Source of the DNA: Pacificispira sp033344895
GTDB taxonomy: Bacteria > Pseudomonadota > Alphaproteobacteria > UBA8366 > Aestuariispiraceae
Reading direction: 5' to 3'
Assembly: GCA_965229685.1 (NCBI GenBank)
Contig: OZ245920.1
Span: forward strand, 310,001-374,000
DNA length: 64,000 nucleotides
Position numbers and translations under genes: made by a program. Positions 1 to 7,525 of this stretch are shown here, one piece after another. The notes beneath the pieces were generated by a model. It worked only from the letters and a program-made list of their open reading frames with translations. It was not told the origin of the DNA and searched no databases. How positions within the stretch are numbered: the first letter of the stretch is position 1; the number at the start of each line of letters is the position of its first letter.

Positions 1-278
1 AGCAGCAAATTCCGGAACTGCAGGAAGATGCCGTAATTGTATGCCGTGTCGCTGTCTTCGAATGACGCAAGCCGGGTGTCGTCGACGGTTTGCCGGGGAT
101 CGTCGATCAGCGCGGCGTGGACGTCCCGTTCGGCGGAACAGGATTCCGCAACCGGTGCCAGTTCCGGCCGTGCCAGATAGGCACGCAGCAGGTCGTCGGT
201 AACCGGCAGTTGGCCCGATGCGTTCGGGGGGGTCAGGCCATATCCTGACGAGATCCAGAAATCCGGACGTGCGGCCAT
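1..278 (-). CDS. DUF6352 family protein, 3' part beyond window
   Basis: Only the first 92 or so codons lie in the window; the gene runs off the left edge. The start ATG is two bases beyond the stop of the biotin/lipoate ligase-like gene, so the two are surely co-transcribed. The visible protein begins MAARPDFWISSG and continues with a run containing YLARPELAPV, which I recognise from memory as the small DUF6352 family of alphaproteobacteria. No catalytic motif is visible and no function is known to me. The constant pairing of such a protein with a lipoate/biotin ligase-like gene suggests a role in the same modification process, but this is inference. Confidence 0.7.
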   Translation of the reverse strand, partial: MAARPDFWISSGYGLTPPNASGQLPVTDDLLRAYLARPELAPVAESCSAERDVHAALIDDPRQTVDDTRLASFEDSDTAYNYGIFLQFRNLL

Positions 279-280
279 GA

Positions 281-1024
281 TTACAACTCCCAACTGGGGC
301 CGTGCAGGACCCCGGACAGAGGCAATGAACAGGTGTCTTCACCAACCTTGAGTGTCAGATCACCCGATTCGGATAATCCGGTGACCCGGCCGGAAACGGG
401 TCGATCTTCCGCCGGGAAGGTTTGGTCGGATTCCCGACCCGCGGCGCGGTCCAGCCAGGCCGTCGCCACGGCCGACATGCCGCCACGCTGCCATCGATCC
501 AGCCAACTCATGAAGTGGCGGCAATAGGCCTGCAGCAACGCCGGTGCGGAGGCTTCGCCCGCGCCCTCTTCGTAGAGCGATGTCCGGTCGACCCGCCGGC
601 CCGGGTCGGGGTCGTGCGGGGCGCCCATGATGTCGATGCGAATCCGTGCCAGCATCCAGTCCGGCACGGCCGACAGGTCCTGCTGCTCCGTGAACAATGC
701 GACGCCTCCGGCCAGGGCGCCGTTGACCAGAAACCGGTCGGGCCAGGCCATGTGAACCCCGACCCCGGGCGGCATGATGGCGCCCAGGGCATCGTTTCCG
801 GCAAGATTCATCGGATAGATGACCTGGATGGCTTGTTGGAGGGGCATTTCCGGTGCCAGGACCAGAATCGCGTCCAACTGGTCCGGGCGCTCCGAATAGC
901 AGACCGTTCCGGGATCGAGCCGTCCCCGGCGGGCACGGTAGAGAGTTTCGCTCGGCAGGTCCGCTTCGGCGGAAAACCCCATCGGGGTCAGCAGGGGCGG
1001 CAGGGTCAGGTCTGACTGGGTCAC
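281..1024 (-). CDS. Biotin/lipoate A/B protein ligase family protein
   Basis: A 247-residue protein beginning at a GTG. It resembles the alphaproteobacterial biotin/lipoate protein ligase-like family with a small C-terminal domain (DUF4444 type): the stretch LAPEMPLQQA near residue 55, GNDALGAIMPP near 75, and WPDRFLVNG near 93 fit that family. The C-terminal 40 residues (SGRVTGLSESGDLTLKVG) look like the beta-rich SH3-like tail of biotin ligases. Such enzymes adenylate a cofactor and attach it to a lysine; the substrate here is unknown. It lies immediately upstream of the DUF6352 gene in one operon. Whether it keeps ligase activity cannot be read from the sequence. Confidence 0.75.
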   Translation of the reverse strand: MTQSDLTLPPLLTPMGFSAEADLPSETLYRARRGRLDPGTVCYSERPDQLDAILVLAPEMPLQQAIQVIYPMNLAGNDALGAIMPPGVGVHMAWPDRFLVNGALAGGVALFTEQQDLSAVPDWMLARIRIDIMGAPHDPDPGRRVDRTSLYEEGAGEASAPALLQAYCRHFMSWLDRWQRGGMSAVATAWLDRAAGRESDQTFPAEDRPVSGRVTGLSESGDLTLKVGEDTCSLPLSGVLHGPSWEL

Positions 1025-1118
1025 GGATTCCCGCTTTCACACTGGATCGTGCGTTGTAGGATGGCGTTCAAGAGTCTTTGTTCCAATAGGTTTAGGGTAT
1101 CCGTCCGGACCTTTCCAG

Positions 1119-2033
1119 ATGTCGCAGCAGCATCTTATGACAACGGCCGAAGTCGCCGACTATCTTCGGATCAAGGAGCGCAAGGTCTATGACCTGGTTG
1201 CGACTGATCGGATTCCTTGTACCCGCGTGACCGGCAAACTCCTGTTTCCGAAACCGCTGATCGACCTCTGGGTTGCCTCAGGCACTTCTGGCATCTCCGT
1301 AGACCGCGGCACGCCCCGTCCGATGATCGCGGCAGGAAGCCACGATCCCCTGTTGGAATGGGCCCTGCGCCGAGCCGATGCCGGGATCGCCATGCTTTTC
1401 GAGGGAAGCCTGAATGGATTGCGCCGGTTTCTGGATGGGGATGCGCTCTTCTGCGGACTGCATGTGCCGAGGCTTAGCGGCTCCCATCCAATCGGCGGGG
1501 AAGCCAATACCCATCTGTTCTCGGACGGTGGGCAGGGCGGCGTCGCCGCATCGCAGGTCGTGCTGATCGAGTGGGCACGGCGCGAGCAGGGGCTGATCCT
1601 GCCCGCGGGAAATCCGAAAGGGATAAAATCGCTATCGGATCTGGCGCAGAAGGGGGCGGTTCTGCGTCCGCGTCAGCCGGAGGCGGGTAGCCGGGTATTG
1701 TTGGAAGGGCTTGTCGCCCAGGCGGGCCTGGCGTCGGGCCGTCTCAAACTGGACGAAACCGTCGCCCAGAGCGAGACGGAGGCGGCGACGGCGGTCGCGG
1801 ACGGGGAGGCCGATGCGGCCTTCGGAATTGCGGCGGCGGCGAAGCGGTTCAATCTGGCTTTCGTGCCGCTGGCGACGGAGCGCTATGATATCGCCGTAGA
1901 TCGGCGGGACTATTTCGAGCCGCCGTTCCAGGCGCTGTTGGCGGTTTCCCGCAGTCAGACGTTCCGGTCGCAGGCCGAGAAACTTGGAGGTTATGATGTC
2001 TCGTCCTGCGGCCGGGTCGTCATGAACGGGTAG
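1119..2033 (+). CDS. One-component regulator: HTH (excisionase type) plus PBP-like ligand domain
   Basis: 304 residues. Residues 6-52 form an excisionase-type helix-turn-helix (TTAEVADYLRIKERKVYDLV, then KLLFPK). Residues of about 75-300 form a periplasmic-binding-protein-like domain of the kind found fused to DNA-binding heads in oxyanion-responsive regulators (PBP_like, PF12727 type); there is no signal peptide, so it works in the cytoplasm. The neighbours are a tungstate importer and a formate dehydrogenase, so tungstate or molybdate is the likely ligand (inference). A second in-frame ATG lies six codons downstream at 1137, and neither start has a strong ribosome site. It could directly bind the ATTGG-N5-CCAAT palindromes at 5084 and 6461. 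Confidence 0.8.
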   Translation: MSQQHLMTTAEVADYLRIKERKVYDLVATDRIPCTRVTGKLLFPKPLIDLWVASGTSGISVDRGTPRPMIAAGSHDPLLEWALRRADAGIAMLFEGSLNGLRRFLDGDALFCGLHVPRLSGSHPIGGEANTHLFSDGGQGGVAASQVVLIEWARREQGLILPAGNPKGIKSLSDLAQKGAVLRPRQPEAGSRVLLEGLVAQAGLASGRLKLDETVAQSETEAATAVADGEADAAFGIAAAAKRFNLAFVPLATERYDIAVDRRDYFEPPFQALLAVSRSQTFRSQAEKLGGYDVSSCGRVVMNG

Positions 2034-2036
2034 GAC

Positions 2037-2420
2037 TTACTCCTCGAAAGCCTTTTCCAGACGATCGATGGCATCGTCAAAGCCCGCCTTGGCGTCGTCC
2101 CAGGTTTCCTCGGACGCGTCCTTCACTTCGCCCCAGGCGCTTTTCACATTCGCCCAGGCCTTCGATGCGGCGTCGCCAGCGTCGTTACCGGCACCTTCTG
2201 CGGTCTCGCCGACCTTCTCGGCCCATTCTTCGAAAGTTTCCTTCACGGCGGCTTTCTCATCGGCAAGACTGCCGTTCTTCTTCACTTCCGCGACCTGAAT
2301 GACGCCACTGTCCGCATGGGCGGCCGGGTTGGGCGTCTGGACGGCGCCGACGGATGCGGCGGTCGCACCGGCAGCGGGGATCATTGCAATCGCGGCGGCA
2401 GCAAGAAGTACGCGTTTCAT
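2037..2420 (-). CDS. Small secreted helical protein of unknown function
   Basis: 127 residues with a clear signal peptide (MKRVLLAAAAIAMIPAAGATA, probable cut near residue 21). The mature part is very acidic and predicted to be helical, with regularly spaced Trp (EEWAEKV, KAWANVKSAWGEVK, ETWDDAKAGFDDA), a pattern of amphipathic helices that could lie on a membrane or pack as a bundle. The start has a good GGAGA ribosome site. It is convergent with the upstream regulator (stops three bases apart) and lies 3' of tupA on the same strand, separated by a strong hairpin. I do not recognise a family. Confidence 0.7.
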   Translation of the reverse strand: MKRVLLAAAAIAMIPAAGATAASVGAVQTPNPAAHADSGVIQVAEVKKNGSLADEKAAVKETFEEWAEKVGETAEGAGNDAGDAASKAWANVKSAWGEVKDASEETWDDAKAGFDDAIDRLEKAFEE

Positions 2421-2616
2421 GTGTGTTCTCCATCATTGTGGACGGGACCGGACACGGGATCGGTCTCGCTTTCCACCGCAGCCGGGGAAATTCCGGACGA
2501 CTGCGGTGCGGGCCCGATGATGCAGGCATCCGACTGCCAAATGACATATGTGTGGATCGGCTGATTTCATCTGAAAAGATTTCATGCAACCAAATCGAAC
2601 CATACCCTGGTAGGAG

Positions 2617-2651
2617 AACGCCCCGCCGGCGCGTTCGGCCGGCGGTGCGTT
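2617..2651. terminator. Strong hairpin between tupA and the small secreted protein gene
   Basis: The arms at 2617-2630 and 2638-2651 are 14 bases each and pair with a single mismatch (GCCGGC core) around a 7-base loop. No T-run follows on either strand, so it is not a textbook intrinsic terminator; it may still stop or stabilise the tup transcript. Confidence 0.45.
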
Positions 2652-2685
2652 GCCGCAATGCGAATTCTCGATCTGGGGCTGTTTT

Positions 2686-3516
2686 TCAGCTCCCTTGCGA
2701 CGGGGCATTGGGGAAGAAAAGCTGCGTGCCGCCCAGCTTGTACGCGGCGATCGCGGCCTGCCCATCCTTCGATGTGATCCAGGTCACGAAGGCTGTCGCA
2801 TCATCGATCTTAACGTGGGGAAAGCGGTCGGCGCTGACCGCGATGACGCCGTACTGGTTGAACAGGCGCTTGTCGCCTTCATGAACGATATCGAAGCCGT
2901 CCTTGTTCTTGAAAGACAGCCATGTCGCCCGGTCGGTCAGCGCATAGGCACCCATGCCATGCGCAATATTCAACGTGGCGCCCATGCCGGACCCGGTTTC
3001 GCGATACCAGTCACCGGACGGGCTTTCCAGGCCGGCGGCCGCCCACAGCGCGCGCTCCCGCTTGTGCGTGCCACTGTCGTCGCCGCGCGATGCGAAGGCC
3101 GCGCCACGGTGCGCAATTGTTTGCAGCGCGGCCAGAATGTCGTCGGCATCTTTTACCATGGCCGGATCGTCATCCGGCCCGACAAGGACGAAGTCGTTGT
3201 ACATGACGTCGACACGCTCCACGCCGAATCCCTCGGCGACGAATTTCTCCTCCGACGGTTTGTGATGGACGAAGAGGACGTCCGCATCGCCGTTGCGCGC
3301 CAGCTTGATTGCCTGGCCGGTGCCGACGGCCACGACCCGTACTTCGATCCCTGTCTTTTCGGTAAAGGCCGGCAGCAAATGATCAAACAGGCCGGAATTC
3401 GCCGTTGAAGTGGTCGACGCAACGGTGATGAAGCGGTCGGCCGCGTGGCCGGTCTGCAGGCTGGCGACCATCAGTGCAGTGGCCAGCACCAAGCCGGGCA
3501 GGAACTTCTTCAGCAT
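2686..3516 (-). CDS. tupA: Tungstate ABC transporter, substrate-binding protein TupA
   Basis: 276 residues with a signal peptide ending near HAADRF (about residue 26). The mature N-terminus reads ITVASTTSTANSGLFDHLLP, the TTS motif typical of TupA-type tungstate binding proteins, and further on it has GTGQAIKLARNGDADVLFVH and SRGDDSGTHKRE. It captures tungstate in the periplasm for TupBC. It is the last gene of tupB-tupC-tupA; its ATG overlaps the tupC stop by seven bases (ATGCTGA) and has a GGAG ribosome site. TupA proteins are far more selective for tungstate than molybdate, which bears on the metal of the nearby formate dehydrogenase. Confidence 0.93.
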   Translation of the reverse strand: MLKKFLPGLVLATALMVASLQTGHAADRFITVASTTSTANSGLFDHLLPAFTEKTGIEVRVVAVGTGQAIKLARNGDADVLFVHHKPSEEKFVAEGFGVERVDVMYNDFVLVGPDDDPAMVKDADDILAALQTIAHRGAAFASRGDDSGTHKRERALWAAAGLESPSGDWYRETGSGMGATLNIAHGMGAYALTDRATWLSFKNKDGFDIVHEGDKRLFNQYGVIAVSADRFPHVKIDDATAFVTWITSKDGQAAIAAYKLGGTQLFFPNAPSQGS

Positions 3517-4256
3517 ATCAGGTCTCCTCTCAGGAAGGCTTCGAGTTCTGGTGTCTTCGGTGCGTCGAATATTGTGGGCAGGGGACCGGATTCGATCGCG
3601 CGACCGGCATTCAGGAACAGCACGCGGTCGGCCAGACGGCGAACCTGTCCCATCTCGTGCGACGAAAGGATCACGGCGATCCCTTCGCCGGCGATTTCCG
3701 CCATTATGGCCTCCAGCGATGCGGCGGCCGCAGGATCCAGCCCCGCGGTCGGCTCATCCAGCAGCAGCACGCGCGGTGCCTGGGCCAGGGCCTGGGCAAG
3801 CGCCAGCCGCCGTTGCTGACCGCCGGACAAGTGGCGCGCCACGGCATTGCGGCGGTCGGACAGTCGCGCCCGGTCGAGCAGGTGGTCGATGCGATTTTGG
3901 CGCTCGGCCTTGTCCAGTCCCTTGCGCTTGAGCACAAAATCGAGATTGGCCGACACGGTCCGGCGCAGCAGAACCGGGTTTTGCAGAAGGATCGCTCGCG
4001 GGGGCGCCCCGTTCCCCGGCCATTCCAGACGTCCGGAATCCGGCCGGACCAGATCGTGCAGCAGCCTCAGCAGCGTCGTCTTGCCCGCTCCGTTGGGGCC
4101 GATCAGGGCTGTCACACCGCCGGTGAGGGGCAGGGACCAGCTCTGAATGTCCAGTATGTTGCGTCCGCCACGTCGGACACGGACGTCATGGATAGAAACC
4201 AGATCGGTTTCTGCCGCAGCGCCCCTGACGCCCGAACTCGTCACGTCGCGCGGCAT
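3510..4256 (-). CDS. tupC: Tungstate ABC transporter, ATPase TupC
   Basis: 248 residues, a complete ABC ATPase. Walker A is GPNGAGKTT (53-61), the Q-loop is at Q92, the signature LSGGQQRR at 143-150, Walker B VLLLDEP at 163-169, and the H-loop lies in LSSHEMGQV. It drives tungstate import with TupB and TupA. It overlaps tupB at a TGATG junction and overlaps tupA by seven bases, so the three are translationally coupled. Assignment to tungstate rather than other anions rests on TupA and TupB next to it. The N-terminal extension of about 18 residues before the ABC fold is unremarkable. Confidence 0.93.
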   Translation of the reverse strand: MPRDVTSSGVRGAAAETDLVSIHDVRVRRGGRNILDIQSWSLPLTGGVTALIGPNGAGKTTLLRLLHDLVRPDSGRLEWPGNGAPPRAILLQNPVLLRRTVSANLDFVLKRKGLDKAERQNRIDHLLDRARLSDRRNAVARHLSGGQQRRLALAQALAQAPRVLLLDEPTAGLDPAAAASLEAIMAEIAGEGIAVILSSHEMGQVRRLADRVLFLNAGRAIESGPLPTIFDAPKTPELEAFLRGDLIC

Positions 4257-4987
4257 CAGGTTTCTCCCGGGGCGCGGGTTTCGCCGGCCGCACGGCGGCC
4301 GTATTCGCGCGCAAGGGAGGCGGCAGCATTCACGGCAATTGCAATGGCGATCAGGACGATGCCGAGTGCGAGAGCGAGCGCGAGGTCACCCTTGCTGGTT
4401 TCCAGGGCAATTGCGGTTGTCATGACACGCGTCACACCGGCGATGTTTCCGCCGACGATCATCACTGCACCGACTTCAGCGACCGCCCGCCCGAATCCGG
4501 CGAGGATTGCGGTGGCCAGACTGAAACGCGCTTCCACCAGGAGAGTCTGCGCCCGTTCCCACCGCGAAAGCCCCAGGGCACGGAGCTGTTCGGCATATTC
4601 GGCGTCGAAATCTTCCAGGCTGCGGAGTCCGATTGCGGTAACGATCGGGGTGATCAGGATGGTTTGTGCGATCACCATCGCGGCCGGCGTGAACAGAAGG
4701 CCGAGATCGCCCAGCGGACCGGCCCGCGACAGGGACAGGTAGACGAACAGGCCGACCACCACCGGCGGCAGTCCCAGCAAGGCGTTCAGGACGGTCACGA
4801 CCGCGCCGCGTCCCGGAAAGCGGGCAATGGCCAGCCATGCCGCGAGCGGCAGGCCTACAAAAGTCGCGATCAGTGTCGCGATCAGGCTGACCTGCAGCGA
4901 CAGTCCGATGATTCCGTAGAGCTGATAATCGCCTTCCAGAACCAGTCTGACGGCCAGCATCACCGCTGAATCGTGATTGTCCATCAT
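4256..4987 (-). CDS. tupB: Tungstate ABC transporter, permease TupB
   Basis: 243 residues with five to six membrane segments and the permease EAA-type loop (around EDFDAEYAEQLRALGLSRWE, which contacts the ATPase). Near the C-terminus GFGRAVAEVGAVMIVGGNIAG is characteristic of TupB-type permeases. It forms the inner-membrane channel for tungstate. First gene of the tupBCA operon, read away from the DUF3305 gene across a 190-base intergenic region that contains the palindrome at 5084-5098. Several residues upstream of MDNHD are possible starts; the annotated one keeps MMDNHDSAVML. Confidence 0.92.
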   Translation of the reverse strand: MMDNHDSAVMLAVRLVLEGDYQLYGIIGLSLQVSLIATLIATFVGLPLAAWLAIARFPGRGAVVTVLNALLGLPPVVVGLFVYLSLSRAGPLGDLGLLFTPAAMVIAQTILITPIVTAIGLRSLEDFDAEYAEQLRALGLSRWERAQTLLVEARFSLATAILAGFGRAVAEVGAVMIVGGNIAGVTRVMTTAIALETSKGDLALALALGIVLIAIAIAVNAAASLAREYGRRAAGETRAPGET

Positions 4988-5083
4988 GTGCCCTGCAAAA
5001 CAATGTGATGATATGTTCTATTTCCGGAATCACCATGAATCAAGATTATACACAGTATTGTCTAAGGGGTGGTGCGTGGCAAG

Positions 5084-5098
5084 ATTGGTCAGACCAAT
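5084..5098. promoter_or_regulatory. Candidate operator, ATTGG-N5-CCAAT, copy 1
   Basis: A perfect 15-base palindrome, ATTGGTC-A-GACCAAT, in the divergent region between tupB and the DUF3305 gene: about 97 bases upstream of tupB and 80 upstream of the DUF3305 start. The same ATTGG-N5-CCAAT frame recurs at 6461-6475. No such full site was noticed elsewhere in the window. It is a candidate binding site for the regulator encoded at 1119. Confidence 0.55.
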
Positions 5099-5177
5099 TC
5101 TAAACTGTACTGCAAAGGTCGGATTTTCGGACGGAATTCCGAAAGCGGCCGAAACAGGGAAGGAGGCACCCCGGTCG

Positions 5178-5756
5178 ATGCCCAATCAGAAGTCGGATGC
5201 CTTCGATGCCCGCGAGATTCGCATGCCTCTGGGGATCGTGGTGGAAAAGCGCCCCGCGACCAGTCGCTGGATCAGTCATACGTGGCGGCCAGTCGCCGTG
5301 TTGCCCGGTGCATCGGAAATCACCGAATGGAAACTGCTGGACCAGACGGACGGCGTTGAACGGTTTCAAATCGCGACTCTGGAGCTGGAACTGCACCGCA
5401 AGGAAACCGAGGCCTATCTGGTGAACCTCGCGAATGAGGTGCCGTCGATCTATGTCGTTCTGCGCGCGCCGGATCCGGAAGATGACGACCCCGAGGCACC
5501 CGAGATTTCCGCTGTCCGGGCCACGGCATCACCCTTCGAGGCCCAGGACTTCCTGGATTGCGGGGAAGATATCGTGGAGCCGGTGCCGATGACGGAAGGC
5601 CTCATCGCCTGGGTGCAGGCCTTTGTGGATCGGCATCATCAGGAGGCGCCGTTCAAGAAGCGCAAGCGCAAGGATTTCCGGCGTGAGGAACCTGCTTTCG
5701 GGAAGGTTCTGCATCCGATCGAACAGCGCTTCTATGACAAGTCCAAGCTGAACTGA
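5178..5756 (+). CDS. DUF3305 domain protein, formate dehydrogenase accessory
   Basis: 192 residues from the ATG at 5178, chosen because AGGAGG precedes it by 11 bases; the frame is open further upstream but those codons are non-conserved. The core (MPLGIVVEKRPATSRWISHTWRPV, then EITEWKLL) matches DUF3305, a family known from gene clusters of formate dehydrogenases; its biochemical role is not established to my knowledge. The C-terminus is basic (FKKRKRKDFRREE). No signal peptide, so cytoplasmic. It is four bases from the DUF3306 gene and they almost certainly work together. Confidence 0.85.
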   Translation: MPNQKSDAFDAREIRMPLGIVVEKRPATSRWISHTWRPVAVLPGASEITEWKLLDQTDGVERFQIATLELELHRKETEAYLVNLANEVPSIYVVLRAPDPEDDDPEAPEISAVRATASPFEAQDFLDCGEDIVEPVPMTEGLIAWVQAFVDRHHQEAPFKKRKRKDFRREEPAFGKVLHPIEQRFYDKSKLN

Positions 5757-5760
5757 ACCC

Positions 5761-6456
5761 ATGTCACAGGATCGTTTCCTCAGCCGCTGGTCGCGGCGCA
5801 AGGCCCAGAACAGGCGGTCGAAGCCGGTAGCCGGCGTTGCCGTCGCCGAGGCGGAGGATGCGCGGGACGACGGGCTGCAGACCCTGGATGTCTCTGCCGA
5901 GGCGCCGGTGAAAACCAAACCGCCCGCACGCGACGATCGCGCCGGTGCGGCGCCCGAAGAAGGGGCGCCACAGGAGCCCGTCGAGCTGACCGAGGGCGAG
6001 TTGCGGCGGCAGGCCGAGGAACTGGGATTGCCGGATCCTGAAACCTTGGGCCCCGATTCGGATTTCAAGCAGTTCATGGCCCCTGATGTGCCCGGGCAGT
6101 TGCGCAATCTGGCGCTCCGCCGGCTCTGGCGCAGCAATCCCGTGCTCGCCAATCTGGATGGCCTGGTGGATTACGGCGAAGATTTCACGGATGCCGCCCG
6201 TGTCGTCGCAAACATGCAGACTGCCTATCAGGTCGGTCGGGGCTATCGACGGGACGAACCGGAAGAGGAAGAAGTCGCCGAAACCGAAACCGTCGAAGAG
6301 CTTCAGGAGGCTGGCGGCGATCCCGATGGCGGTCAGTCTGCCGAGACGGACGAGGAAACCGCCGAGGAAGGTGAAGACGCCTCTGTGGAAATCGCGGAAG
6401 TAGAAGATCCAGAGGGTGAAACCGACCGTAGACAGGATGACGGTGATCGGACATAA
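5761..6456 (+). CDS. DUF3306 domain protein, formate dehydrogenase accessory
   Basis: 231 residues. The N-terminal DRFLSRWSRRK and central DSDFKQFMAPDVPGQLRNLA / LRRLWRSNPVLANLDGLVDY motifs are the DUF3306 signature; the C-terminal third is a low-complexity, highly acidic tail (EEEEVAETETVEELQE and so on). Found with DUF3305 in formate dehydrogenase loci; function not established, maturation or targeting of the enzyme is the usual guess. Starts four bases after the DUF3305 stop. The second ATTGG-N5-CCAAT palindrome begins five bases after its stop codon. Confidence 0.85.
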   Translation: MSQDRFLSRWSRRKAQNRRSKPVAGVAVAEAEDARDDGLQTLDVSAEAPVKTKPPARDDRAGAAPEEGAPQEPVELTEGELRRQAEELGLPDPETLGPDSDFKQFMAPDVPGQLRNLALRRLWRSNPVLANLDGLVDYGEDFTDAARVVANMQTAYQVGRGYRRDEPEEEEVAETETVEELQEAGGDPDGGQSAETDEETAEEGEDASVEIAEVEDPEGETDRRQDDGDRT

Positions 6457-6460
6457 TGAA

Positions 6461-6475
6461 ATTGGTAATGCCAAT
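6461..6475. promoter_or_regulatory. Candidate operator, ATTGG-N5-CCAAT, copy 2
   Basis: ATTGG-TAATG-CCAAT, with arms extendable to AAATTGG/CCAATTT. It lies in the AT-rich gap (6457-6636) in front of the torD-fdh genes and has the same arm sequence and spacer length as the site at 5084-5098, so one factor could control tungstate uptake, DUF3305/3306 and the dehydrogenase. Confidence 0.55.
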
Positions 6476-6517
6476 TTTTCGCAACAAAATTGTGGCTTTA
6501 TGCTCAAAGTTGGAACG

Positions 6518-6534
6518 TTGCGAATAAGTCGCAA
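6518..6534. promoter_or_regulatory. Second palindrome in the fdh promoter region, TTGCGA-N5-TCGCAA
   Basis: A perfect six-base inverted repeat, TTGCGA-ATAAG-TCGCAA, between the candidate operator and the torD-like gene. It is unlike the ATTGG motif and could be the site of a second regulator; it is too divergent from TTGAT-N4-ATCAA to call it an FNR box. Confidence 0.35.
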
Positions 6535-6636
6535 TAACAAAGCGTCGGGTCGATCTGAAATAGCATTGCCGTCATGGTGATCGAACCCGATGCGGGGTGT
6601 GTCTCAGACGCGCTCCGACGAATAGGAGGGGACACG

Positions 6637-7272
6637 GTGACAGGCACGCGAGACAATCTCGCCCTGGAGACCTCAAGTCAGCCTGATCGCACGCCGGAGG
6701 AACTGGCGCGTCAGGCGCTTTATGCTTTTCTGACCCGGGCGCTGGCGCGCCCGCTCTCAGCGTCCGAACAGACGGCGCTGTCTCCCTTCGTGAGTTCCGA
6801 AACCGACCTCGGCTCGGCAGCCGGCGCGCTTGTCGAAGCGTTGGGCACGGCGGAAGCGGCCAGCCTGTCGCGCGAGTATCAGGACCTCTTCATCGGCGTC
6901 GGGCGCGGTGAGTTGCTGCCCTTCGCTTCGTACTACCTGACGGGTTTCCTGAACGAGAAGCCGCTGGCGGAATTGCGGGGCGACATGCGTCGCCTGGGAT
7001 TCGCGCGTCCGGCCTCGGTCAAGGAGCCGGAAGATCACATCGGATCGCTCTGTGACATCATGTGCCATCTGATCGAAGGCACCGCGACGGGCGATTTCGA
7101 CATCTACGATCAGGACCAGTTCTTTGCGGCCCATCTGAAACCCTGGGCCGGGAAATTCTTCGCCGATCTTGAAAAGGCGAAGACAGCCGATGCGTACCGA
7201 CATGTCGGTCGGATCGGTCGGATCTTCATGACGATCGAGGAACAGAGCTTCGGGATGATTGCCCGGGCATGA
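6637..7272 (+). CDS. TorD/DmsD-like chaperone for formate dehydrogenase
   Basis: 211 residues from GTG 6637, preferred because AGGAGGGG sits just upstream; an ATG at 6574 would add 21 residues without a ribosome site. All-helical TorD family: ALYAFLTRALARPLS, then EYQDLFIGVGRGELLPFASYYLTGFLNEKPLAELRGDMRRLGF and EPEDHIGSLCDIMCHLIEG are the family core. Such chaperones bind the Tat signal of a molybdo/tungsto-enzyme and hold it until the cofactor is inserted. The client is likely FdhA downstream, and perhaps the small Tat protein between them. Cytoplasmic. Confidence 0.88.
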   Translation: MTGTRDNLALETSSQPDRTPEELARQALYAFLTRALARPLSASEQTALSPFVSSETDLGSAAGALVEALGTAEAASLSREYQDLFIGVGRGELLPFASYYLTGFLNEKPLAELRGDMRRLGFARPASVKEPEDHIGSLCDIMCHLIEGTATGDFDIYDQDQFFAAHLKPWAGKFFADLEKAKTADAYRHVGRIGRIFMTIEEQSFGMIARA

Positions 7273-7330
7273 CCGCAGTCGGTGTGAGGGTTCTTTTTGG
7301 ACCAACCCTTTTGAAAGGGAGGATGTCAGC

Positions 7331-7525
7331 ATGAGCGATAAGGACGATAGCGTCAGCCGTCGCCAGTTCTTCGGGGCCGCCGGAAAGGGCGCCGCCGTGG
7401 GAGCCGGTGCGGTAGCCGCCGCCATCGGTGTCGCCCCCGCACAGGCGGAGGAGATCATCGAAGGGGCGGGCGACTATCGGGAATCCGCGCATGTGAAGAC
7501 CTATTACGACCTCGCCCGGTTCTGA
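7331..7525 (+). CDS. Small Tat-signal protein of formate dehydrogenase regions
   Basis: 64 residues from ATG 7331 with GGGAGG upstream (the open frame from 7259 overlaps the previous gene and is not a better start). It is almost all Tat signal: SRRQFFGAAGKGAAVGAG at residues 9-26, cut near AQA-EE (about residue 40), leaving a mature peptide of about 25 residues (IIEGAGDYRESAHVKTYYDL). It matches the family named formate dehydrogenase region TAT target (TIGR02811). Its function is unknown; it may be a small exported subunit or assembly factor. Confidence 0.88.
   Translation: MSDKDDSVSRRQFFGAAGKGAAVGAGAVAAAIGVAPAQAEEIIEGAGDYRESAHVKTYYDLARF

Noticed and set aside
1084..1088. ATTGG-type operator in front of the regulator gene
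   Set aside because: Only a CCAAT half-site at about 1083-1087; the other arm is missing.
6518..6534. FNR/Anr box
   Set aside because: TTGCGA/TCGCAA arms with N5 do not fit TTGAT-N4-ATCAA.
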